From NCBI RefSeq assembly GCF_000722875.1, contig NZ_JFHR01000039.1:1-49962 (forward strand): DNA of 49,962 nucleotides, given 5' to 3'. Of the stretch, positions 1-6,618 are shown piece after piece. The stretch comes from Sphingobium chlorophenolicum (GTDB lineage: Bacteria > Pseudomonadota > Alphaproteobacteria > Sphingomonadales > Sphingomonadaceae). Numbering within the stretch: the stretch's first letter is position 1; every line of letters begins with the position of its first letter. The position numbers and the translations under genes are program-made. The notes beneath the pieces were generated by a model. That model was given only the letters and a program-made list of their open reading frames with translations. It searched no databases and was not told the DNA's origin.

Positions 1-260
1 GCCGCCGTCCGCAGCCACAGCAGGGGCGCTTCCCCCGCCGCCAGCCGCGCCAGGATCAGCCCCAGTCCCGCGCAGGCCCCTTCCTCTTCCGCCGCGCCGA
101 AAAATTCATGAACCCGCCCCCGCGCCAGACCGCCGTCCAGAGCCGCGTCCAGCGCGGCATGACCCGTCCTCATCCGCGCATGGGGCCGGGAGGCTGGAAC
201 AGTCTCCAGCGATGCGATATGCCTTTTCAAGGCGATAAGGGTCCGTACCGACTCGGTCAT
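1..260 (-). CDS. imuA: ImuA-like SOS mutagenesis protein, 5' end only (runs off the left edge)
   Basis: The first 86 codons of a minus-strand gene are visible, starting at the ATG at 260 and leaving the window at base 1. The peptide begins MTESVRTLIALKRHIASLE and contains the GLARGRVHEFFG stretch seen at the start of ImuA proteins (RecA/SulA-like), followed by the beginning of the nucleotide-binding-like core. ImuA acts with ImuB and DnaE2 in translesion synthesis in many bacteria that lack Pol V. The call is supported by a perfect SOS box 7 bases upstream. imuB and dnaE2 would be expected beyond the left edge. The nucleotide-binding loop region is cut off, so the call rests on the N-terminus and the promoter. 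Confidence 0.75.
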   Translation of the reverse strand, partial: MTESVRTLIALKRHIASLETVPASRPHARMRTGHAALDAALDGGLARGRVHEFFGAAEEEGACAGLGLILARLAAGEAPLLWLRTA

Positions 261-267
261 GCCATAT

Positions 268-282
268 GTTCCTGGTTTGTTC
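268..282 (-). promoter_or_regulatory. LexA (SOS) box in front of imuA
   Basis: The plus strand reads GTTC-CTGGTTT-GTTC, an exact match to the alphaproteobacterial LexA operator GTTC-N7-GTTC. It ends only 7 bases before the imuA start codon, so a bound repressor would cover the promoter or ribosome-binding region. Confidence 0.85.
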
Positions 283-424
283 TTTTCCTGCTTCCGCGAG
301 CGGCTGTCAATCAGGCGCAGGCCGCGCCCTCCCGATTCTTTCAAATCGCTGACAGACGGGTTCAGCCTCACGACATCGCCCCACTCCTAAAAGAGGGATA
401 TGAGGGGCAAGAGGCCCCGCGAAG

Positions 425-1291
425 ATGAAGGCGAACGGCATGTTGAGGAAAATGATGCTGGCGGGCTTGATGACCGCGACGGTCCTGGGCGGGATCGCCC
501 CGGCCTACGCCCAGCGGGGCGACGACAATGGCTGGCGCGGGCGCGGCGGCGAGCGGTCGGCGCGGCCCGACGGCGGACGCGGGGGCCAGGGCAACGGTCA
601 GGCGCAACGCTGGCAACAAAGGCAGGCGGAACGTCCGGCGCCGACGCCTCAGGCTCCGGCCCAGGCCCAACCGCAATGGCGCGGCAATGACGCTCGCCCC
701 GAACAGCGCGGTGCGGCGACGGTGACCCGCTGGAACCGGAATGAACGGCGCTTCGAGACAAGCGTGCGCGACGATAATCGCAACGATCGCAACTGGAACG
801 GCCGCCGCGACGACAATCGTCCGGTCTGGCAGGACAACCGCCGTGACAATGACAGGCGCGACAATGATCGGCGCGACAACGACCGGCGCTGGGACAATGG
901 AGACCGGCGCGGCTGGAGCGGCAACAACTGGAACAACGGACGGCGTTTCGACGACCGCACCCGCTGGGAAGGACAGCGGCGTTGGGACAATAGCTGGCGC
1001 AACGACCGGCGCTATGACTGGAACAGCTATCGTGCGCGCTATGGCGACCGCTACCGGATCGGACGCTATTATGCGCCGCGGGGATGGAGCTATGGCTATT
1101 CGCGGTTCAGCGTCGGGATATTCCTGAACAGCCTGCTCTATTCGAACAGCTACTGGATCGACGATCCCTATTCCTACCGCCTGCCGCCCGCTTACGGCAC
1201 GCTGCGCTGGGTCCGCTACTATGACGATGCGCTGCTGGTCGACATTCGCGACGGCTATGTGGTCGACGTGATCCACGATTTCTTCTGGTAA
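425..1291 (+). CDS. Secreted RcnB-family protein, Arg/Asp/Trp-rich
   Basis: This 288-residue protein starts with a signal peptide ending near AYA-Q (residue 30). A long, low-complexity hydrophilic middle follows, rich in Arg, Asn, Asp and Trp, with a tandem NDRRD pattern around residues 140–160. The C-terminal third is Tyr/Trp-rich: PRGWSYGYSRF, then a hydrophobic stretch, then Tyr-rich segments ending in VIHDFFW. That layout is typical of the RcnB family (named after the periplasmic nickel/cobalt homeostasis protein RcnB of E. coli). A role in metal handling here is only inferred. ATGs at 440 and 452 are possible alternative starts. The gene stands alone and is followed by a strong terminator. 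Confidence 0.7.
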   Translation: MKANGMLRKMMLAGLMTATVLGGIAPAYAQRGDDNGWRGRGGERSARPDGGRGGQGNGQAQRWQQRQAERPAPTPQAPAQAQPQWRGNDARPEQRGAATVTRWNRNERRFETSVRDDNRNDRNWNGRRDDNRPVWQDNRRDNDRRDNDRRDNDRRWDNGDRRGWSGNNWNNGRRFDDRTRWEGQRRWDNSWRNDRRYDWNSYRARYGDRYRIGRYYAPRGWSYGYSRFSVGIFLNSLLYSNSYWIDDPYSYRLPPAYGTLRWVRYYDDALLVDIRDGYVVDVIHDFFW

Positions 1292-1364
1292 CGCCGGAAG
1301 ATCAATCTCCTGGACTGGCCTTCAGGAACCGGACGCATCGTTGACGATGCGACCACCAAAAACT

Positions 1365-1395
1365 GGGCCCGGCGTCATGCGTGCCGGGCCCTTTT
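1365..1395 (+). terminator. Rho-independent terminator after the RcnB-like gene
   Basis: A perfect 9-bp stem (GGGCCCGGC / GCCGGGCCC) with a 9-base loop is followed by TTTT. It lies 73 bases after the RcnB-like stop codon. It overlaps the longest possible reading frame of the next gene, which argues that the next gene starts at 1435 and not at the GTG at 1381. A smaller hairpin (GCATCG/CGATGC, 1335–1350) sits just before it. Confidence 0.85.
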
Positions 1396-1434
1396 CATTT
1401 GCGCGGGCATGCCGCGCAGTGGCATTGGGGCGGC

Positions 1435-2112
1435 ATGAGCGAATTTGTTGACGATGGCGGCATCGCCTCTATTGCCAGGGCGCGGATCGGCGATGCGGTG
1501 CGGGCGCGGCTGGACCGCAATCCGATGGTCAGCCGGATCGATGCGCCGCATCTGGAAATCTATGGACGGCAGGAATTTCTGAGCGCGCAGGAATGCGCGG
1601 GACTGCGCGACCTGATCGATGCGGGGGCGCAACCCTCCACCCTGTTTTCCGGCAGCGCCAACGCCGATTACCGCACCAGCGCGAGTTGCAACCTCAGCCC
1701 CTGGGATCCACTGGTCAGCGCGGTCAGCGACCGGATCTGCGCGCTGACGGGCATCGCCGCCGATCATGGTGAAACCCTGCAAGGGCAGCGCTATCATCCG
1801 GGGCAGGAATATAAGCCGCATTGGGACTATTTCCCGGTGACGGCCAATTACTGGCCCGCGATGCTGAAAAGCGGTGGGCAGCGAAGCTGGACGGCGATGA
1901 TCTATCTCTCGCCGGTCGAGGCGGGCGGGGAGACGCATTTCCCCCATTGTGAATTCATGGTGCCCCCGGTTGAGGGCATGCTGCTGATCTGGAACAATAT
2001 GGACCGGGACGGATCGCCCAACGGCTCCAGCCTCCACGCCGCTCGCCCGGTGGAGCAGGGCACGAAATATGTCGTCACCAAATGGTTTCGCGAACGACCC
2101 TGGCGACCTTGA
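1435..2112 (+). CDS. 2-oxoglutarate/Fe(II)-dependent oxygenase, prolyl 4-hydroxylase-like
   Basis: This 225-residue cytosolic protein carries the P4Hc-type double-stranded beta-helix fold. The metal-binding HxD is H129/D131 in HWDYFP and the distal His is H201 in SSLHAARP. K211 in GTKYVVTKW is the expected 2-oxoglutarate-binding lysine. The GGETHFP and PVEGMLLIW stretches are also typical. Members hydroxylate prolyl or other residues in proteins or small molecules; the substrate cannot be read from sequence. The start is set at the ATG at 1435 because the upstream GTG at 1381 would lie inside the terminator hairpin. Confidence 0.85.
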   Translation: MSEFVDDGGIASIARARIGDAVRARLDRNPMVSRIDAPHLEIYGRQEFLSAQECAGLRDLIDAGAQPSTLFSGSANADYRTSASCNLSPWDPLVSAVSDRICALTGIAADHGETLQGQRYHPGQEYKPHWDYFPVTANYWPAMLKSGGQRSWTAMIYLSPVEAGGETHFPHCEFMVPPVEGMLLIWNNMDRDGSPNGSSLHAARPVEQGTKYVVTKWFRERPWRP

Positions 2113-2149
2113 GGAGCAGCAACTTCTGCTGGCCAGTGAGGAACACCAA

Positions 2150-2273
2150 TCCTCCCTACGCGCAGCGTGGGGAGGGGGACCATGCGAAGCATGGTGGAGG
2201 GGAAATACGCAGGTCGTGCCCCCTTTCCCCTCCACCAGCCTTCGATCCTTCCCATCTCCCGATGAGGAGGATT
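2150..2273. repeat. Modular intergenic hairpin repeat, copy A
   Basis: The gap 2113–2443 holds no gene. This stretch is one of five copies of a GC-rich element: a CCTCCC…GGGGAGG hairpin, a GGACC-loop-GGTGGAGGGG hairpin, the spacer AATACGCAGGTCGTGCCCC, and a mirrored TCCCCTCCACC half ending in GAGGAGGATT. The loop between the left arms reads ATGCGAAGCAT. The right half is less regular than in the other copies. Confidence 0.85.
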
Positions 2274-2375
2274 TGGAATACCACTCCACCCCGTCCTGAT
2301 TCCTCCGCGTACCGCTCCAACCCTATCGCCCTCGACATCGGTCGCCGGCAAATTTCCAATCCCCGCCTGAAAAGA

Positions 2376-2421
2376 AAAGCGCCGCTGTCTGATCGTTGAA
2401 CCGACCAGACAGCGGCGCTTT
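2376..2421 (-). terminator. Terminator of rne
   Basis: A 16-bp stem (AAAGCGCCGCTGTCTG / CAGACAGCGGCGCTTT) with a 14-base loop lies about 25 bases after the RNase E stop on the minus strand. The A-rich left flank (AAAGAAAAG on the plus strand) gives a T-rich tail in that direction. Confidence 0.85.
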
Positions 2422-2443
2422 CTTCCCTTAACCGGGCTTGCCG

Positions 2444-5131
2444 TTACTGCCCGAAAGTGCGCTGCCACCAGCCACGACGGGGCGTGCCGTCTTCACCTTC
2501 CTCGGCCGTTTCAGCTTCGCCATCCACCGTGATTGCCTCCGCCGTTTCAGCGGCAGGCGCTTCGACAGCCGGAACGGCCTCGACAGCGACAGCTTCCTCG
2601 ACCACCGGCTCGGCCCCTTCGACTTCGCTCAGGGCAGGCTTCTTGCGGCGTGTCCGCTTGGGCTTGGCGGCGGCCTCTTCGGCAACCGGCGCGACTTCAA
2701 CGGCGGCGGCTTCCTCGGTCCCTTCGACTTCGCTCAGGGCAGGCTTCTTACGGCGCGTCCGCTTAGGCTTGGCAGGGGCTTCCTCGGCCACCGGCGCTTC
2801 CGGCGCGGCTTCAGCCGGAGCTTTCACCACAGCCTCCGCCGCTTCGGCGGCAGGAGCGGCGGCTTCCTTCGCCTTGCGGGCCCGTGGGCGGCGGCGGGTC
2901 TTGGGCGCTTCCTCCTCGGCGGACGCTTCGGGGGCCGCTTCCGCCACCGGCTCAGGCGCGACCGCTTCGGCCTCGACGGCTTCCACCGCTTCCTCGCTCG
3001 CGACGGAGCCTTCGCTCACGCCCTCTTCACCGCCCTCGCGGCGGCGGCGGCCACCCCGACGACCGCGCCGGCCCCGGCGACGGCCTTCGCCTTCACCCTC
3101 GCCAGCGGCCTCGACCGGCGCGGCCTCGCCTTTGGCCTCAGCCTCCTCATCGGAAGCCTCCGCATCGTCGACAGCTTCACCCTCGGCCGCAGCCTCTCCA
3201 TGATGCTCGTCGCGCTGGCCGCCCCGGCGGCGACGGCGACGGCGGCGACGGCGACCGCCTTCGCGATCCTCGCCCCGCTCGCCGCGCTCCTCATGGGCGG
3301 CTTCGACTTCCTCGACTTCTTCCTCGTCCAGTTCCTCGACAATATCGAGATCGTCCTCTTCCTCGACGATCGGCGTATAGTCGACCACCCGCTCCGGACG
3401 CGGCCCGCTGGCCTCGACCGACATGCGCGCGCCCTCAATCTCGCCATCGGGCAGGATCGCGATGCGAACGCCATAGCGCTGCTCGATCTCATCCAGCTCG
3501 TGGCGCTTGTTGTTGAGCACGTAGAAGGCCGCCTCCTGGCTCGCCCGCAGCGTGATCAGGCTGCCGCGACCACGCGCCGCTTCCTCTTCCAGCATGCGCA
3601 GCGCGCCCAGACCCGCCGACGAAGCGGTGCGGACAAGGCCCGTACCCTCGCAATGCGGGCACTGGCGGGTCGACGCTTCCAGCACGCCGGTGCGCAGCCG
3701 CTGGCGGCTCATTTCCATCAGGCCGAAGCCCGAAATCCGGCCGACCTGAATACGGGCGCGATCGTCCTTCAGCGCATCCTTCATCGCCTTCTCGACCTTG
3801 CGGATGTTGGAGTTCATCTCCATGTCGATAAAGTCGATGACGACCAGGCCCGCCATGTCGCGCAGGCGCAACTGGCGCGCAATTTCCCGCGCCGCTTCCA
3901 GATTGGTGGCGACGGCGGTCTGCTCGATCCCATGTTCGCGGGTCGACCGGCCGGAGTTGATGTCGATCGACACCAAAGCCTCGGTCGGGTTGATGACCAG
4001 ATAGCCGCCGGACTTCAACTGCACGACGGGATTGTACATCGCCGCAAGCTGATCCTCTACGCTGGCGCGCTGGAACAGCGACACCGCGTCGGCATATTGC
4101 TTCACCCGGCGCGCATGGCTGGGCATCAGCAGCTTCATGAAGTCCTTGGCCGCCTTATAGCCATATTCGCCCTCGACGATGACTTCCTCGATATCCTTGT
4201 TGTAGATATCGCGGATCGCCCGTTTGATGAGGTCGCTGTCATTGTGGATCAGCGCCGGGGCATCGGATTTCAGCGTCTTTTCGCGGATTTCGTCCCACAG
4301 CCGCGCCAGATAGTCGAAGTCGCGCTTGATCTCCGGCTTGGTGCGCTGAAGCCCGGCGGTGCGGACGATGCAGCCCATGGTGGAGGGCAGCGCCATCTCC
4401 GCGATGATCGACTTCAACCGCTTGCGGTCGGCGGCGTTCGAAATCTTGCGCGAAATCCCGCCGCCATGCGACGTGTTCGGCATCAGCACGCAATAACGGC
4501 CCGCCAGCGACAGGTAAGTGGTCAGCGCCGCGCCCTTGTTGCCGCGCTCTTCCTTGACGACCTGGACCAGCAGCACCTGGCGGCGCTTGATGACGTCCTG
4601 AATCTTGTAGCGGCGGCGCAGCGCCATGCGCTTGCGGCGCAGTTCGTCGGCGGCCTCGTCGCCCTTGCCGCGACGGCCGCGGCCCCTGCCATTGTCCCCG
4701 CCATTGCCGTTTTCGGCCGCTTCCTCGCCATGCTCCTCATCGTCATGATGATGGGTGGCCTCGACGACTTCCAGACCGCCGTCGCCCGCATCGGCATGAT
4801 CGTCATCGTCATAGTCGGCGCGCAGCGCGGCCTCTTCCTCGGCATGCTCGCGCTCTTCGCGCAACAATGCCTCGCGGTCCTCGCGAGGAATCTGATAATA
4901 ATCGGGATGGATTTCGCTGAAAGCAAGGAAGCCGTGGCGGTTGCCGCCATAATCCACGAAGGCCGCCTGGAGCGACGGCTCCACGCGGGTGACCTTGGCG
5001 AGATAGATATTGCCCTTGAGCTGCTTGTGCTCGGCCGATTCGAAGTCGAATTCCTCGATCCGGTTACCTTTGACGACCGCGACCCGGGTTTCTTCCCGGT
5101 GGCGCGCATCGATCAGCATACGCATTGTCAT
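2444..5131 (-). CDS. rne: Ribonuclease E
   Basis: This 895-residue Rne/Rng-family endoribonuclease is the core enzyme of RNA decay and rRNA/tRNA maturation. The N-terminus (MTMRMLIDARHREETRVAV) leads into the S1 domain. That domain is interrupted by a long acidic and His/Gly-rich insertion at about residues 85–155, a form known in alphaproteobacterial RNase E. Catalytic Asp motifs are visible (VSIDINSG and VVIDFIDME), as is the Zn-link CPHCEGTG. The C-terminal ~370 residues are a disordered Glu/Ala/Arg-rich scaffold with a ten-Arg run and the tail RRGWWQRTFGQ. Oddly, RTRRKKPALSEVEG occurs twice, 105 bases apart in the DNA, from a dispersed DNA repeat. The start follows a GGAGA ribosome-binding site. 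Confidence 0.95.
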   Translation of the reverse strand: MTMRMLIDARHREETRVAVVKGNRIEEFDFESAEHKQLKGNIYLAKVTRVEPSLQAAFVDYGGNRHGFLAFSEIHPDYYQIPREDREALLREEREHAEEEAALRADYDDDDHADAGDGGLEVVEATHHHDDEEHGEEAAENGNGGDNGRGRGRRGKGDEAADELRRKRMALRRRYKIQDVIKRRQVLLVQVVKEERGNKGAALTTYLSLAGRYCVLMPNTSHGGGISRKISNAADRKRLKSIIAEMALPSTMGCIVRTAGLQRTKPEIKRDFDYLARLWDEIREKTLKSDAPALIHNDSDLIKRAIRDIYNKDIEEVIVEGEYGYKAAKDFMKLLMPSHARRVKQYADAVSLFQRASVEDQLAAMYNPVVQLKSGGYLVINPTEALVSIDINSGRSTREHGIEQTAVATNLEAAREIARQLRLRDMAGLVVIDFIDMEMNSNIRKVEKAMKDALKDDRARIQVGRISGFGLMEMSRQRLRTGVLEASTRQCPHCEGTGLVRTASSAGLGALRMLEEEAARGRGSLITLRASQEAAFYVLNNKRHELDEIEQRYGVRIAILPDGEIEGARMSVEASGPRPERVVDYTPIVEEEDDLDIVEELDEEEVEEVEAAHEERGERGEDREGGRRRRRRRRRRGGQRDEHHGEAAAEGEAVDDAEASDEEAEAKGEAAPVEAAGEGEGEGRRRGRRGRRGGRRRREGGEEGVSEGSVASEEAVEAVEAEAVAPEPVAEAAPEASAEEEAPKTRRRPRARKAKEAAAPAAEAAEAVVKAPAEAAPEAPVAEEAPAKPKRTRRKKPALSEVEGTEEAAAVEVAPVAEEAAAKPKRTRRKKPALSEVEGAEPVVEEAVAVEAVPAVEAPAAETAEAITVDGEAETAEEGEDGTPRRGWWQRTFGQ
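2616..2746. repeat. Two in-frame copies of a short dispersed repeat inside rne
   Basis: CCTTCGACTTCGCTCAGGGC followed by AGGCTT occurs at 2616–2641 and again at 2721–2746. Read in the rne frame, each copy gives KKPALSEVEG. The core CCTTCGACTTCGCTCAGG is, to my knowledge, a common dispersed repeat in sphingomonads and other GC-rich genomes. The flanking KPKRTRRK codons are also duplicated, so one copy may have arisen by local duplication of a 105-base unit. Confidence 0.8.
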
Positions 5132-5635
5132 TCATTGTTCTCCGGCGATGGCGGCCAGCGGCGCTGGGCCGGGCTGCCACGCGATAGTAGGGGGACGGCG
5201 CGAGTTGCTGCATCGTCCGGTTTTGAAGGGAAAATTGCGCGTCTGCTGCCGGGGCAGGGCCGGACCATGTGCCGGACACCGCCAACCACGCCGCATCGCC
5301 CGGAACCGGGGCCAGCGTGGATTGGAAATCATGCCTCATGCAGCGTCAACCTGTTCGTGCATCCGTGCCGGACGTCGCCGTCCGCCGATGCCATCGTGAT
5401 TATCCCCGAAAGGACTGCCGCCTAATATGGCGCGCCTTCCAGGAATGTGAATGGTTAGCAGTCAAAATGGCAGGGAGCAACGGCCCCTCGAAATATTGTT
5501 TCGCGGCCTGCGCTTCCGGCGGAACTTCGTCGTGCGGTCTATCGCAAACATGGTAAAGATAAGGTTAACCTTGTTATTTCGACGGAAACGGGCGGCAATG
5601 CTTCATTCGACAGGGAAGGGGCTGCGGAAGGCGTC
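5132..5635. other. Divergent intergenic region between rne and the amidase gene
   Basis: These 504 bases separate two divergent genes and hold no convincing coding sequence or RNA gene. Its right third is noticeably less GC-rich and includes a small hairpin CGAAA-TATTG-TTTCG at 5489–5503 and a GGTTAACC palindrome near 5565. Promoters of both genes must lie here. A long rne leader would fit the 5'-UTR autoregulation known for E. coli rne, but no conserved element was recognised. Confidence 0.5.
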
Positions 5636-6595
5636 ATGAAATTGCGCTGGACGGCCATGGGCGGCGCGTTGCACAAGCGGCGCATGTTCCACGGCCTTGC
5701 GCTCGCAAGCATGCTCTTTTCAGGCGCGCCCGCCTCCGCCGCCATGCTCGATGGCGACCGGCCCGGCCCGCGCTTCGGCGCGCCCGCGCACATGGCGCCG
5801 CGCCCGGCCAGGCGCCTGCACAGCATCACCGTGCCGATCCCGCCCGTGGCGCGCGGCCTGTCGCTGCCCCCGGTGGAGGGCCCGCGTGACGCCTCCCGCC
5901 CGCTGGTGGTGATCGACGCCGGCCATGGCGGTCATGATCCCGGCGCGATCAATCGCGAAAATGGCGAGCGGGAGAAGGACGTGACGCTCGCCATAGCGCG
6001 GGCGATCCGCGACCGACTGGTGCAGTCAGGCCGCGTACGCGTCGCGCTGACCCGCGACGACGACCGTTTCCTGGTGCTCCAGGAACGCTACGGCGTCGCC
6101 CGGAAGCTGAACGCAGACCTGTTCATCTCCATCCACGCCGATTCGGCGGATAATGAAGAAGCGCGGGGCGCGACCGTCTATACCCTGTCCGAAACCGCCT
6201 CCGACCGCGAAGCCGCCCGCCTGGCCGCAAGGGAGAACAAGGCGGACGTTCTGAACGGCGTCAACCTCGGCGGGCAGTCGAGCGACGTGTCCTCGATCCT
6301 GATCGACCTGACGCAGCGGGAATCGATGGACATTTCGGTCGGTTTCGCCCGGCTGCTTCAGCGCGAGGCGGCAACCTATGTCCCGTTCCGCGGCACGTCG
6401 CACCGCTTTGCCTCCCTGATGGTGCTGAAGGCCCCGGACACGCCGTCGGTTCTGTTCGAGACCGGCTATGTCTCCAACAGCGCCGACGCGGCGTTCCTGG
6501 CGTCGAAACAGGGCCAGGCGAACATCGCCAGGGGCGTCGCCCGCGCCATCGAGGTGCATTTCGCCCGCAAACTCGCGGCAGGCGGCGGCGATTAG
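5636..6595 (+). CDS. amiC: N-acetylmuramoyl-L-alanine amidase (AmiC type)
   Basis: This 319-residue periplasmic zinc amidase (Amidase_3 family) cleaves the lactyl–peptide bond of peptidoglycan during cell separation. A signal peptide spans about residues 1–36 (hydrophobic core LALASMLFSGAPASA). The zinc ligands are H97 (DAGHGG), E113 (EREKD) and H167 (SIHADS). The catalytic Glu is in VLFETGYVSN near residue 285. A GGAAGG ribosome-binding site precedes the ATG. It lacks an obvious AMIN targeting domain; the ~55 residues between signal and catalytic domain are too short for one. PBP1A starts 23 bases downstream, so the two wall enzymes are probably co-transcribed. Confidence 0.92.
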   Translation: MKLRWTAMGGALHKRRMFHGLALASMLFSGAPASAAMLDGDRPGPRFGAPAHMAPRPARRLHSITVPIPPVARGLSLPPVEGPRDASRPLVVIDAGHGGHDPGAINRENGEREKDVTLAIARAIRDRLVQSGRVRVALTRDDDRFLVLQERYGVARKLNADLFISIHADSADNEEARGATVYTLSETASDREAARLAARENKADVLNGVNLGGQSSDVSSILIDLTQRESMDISVGFARLLQREAATYVPFRGTSHRFASLMVLKAPDTPSVLFETGYVSNSADAAFLASKQGQANIARGVARAIEVHFARKLAAGGGD

Positions 6596-6618
6596 GCTCA
6601 ACGCAACCCATCCCGACA

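Noticed and set aside
1381..1434. N-terminal extension of the P4H-like oxygenase from a GTG at 1381
   Set aside because: The extension is encoded by the terminator hairpin of the previous gene.
2150..2273. Dispersed hairpin repeats as a CRISPR array or tRNA-like element
   Set aside because: Copies are far apart, not tandem with regular spacers, and do not fold as tRNA.
2438..5425. 995-residue open frame on the plus strand opposite rne
   Set aside because: It is a mirror of a clear RNase E gene in GC-rich DNA, has no recognisable domain, and is compositionally an antisense shadow.
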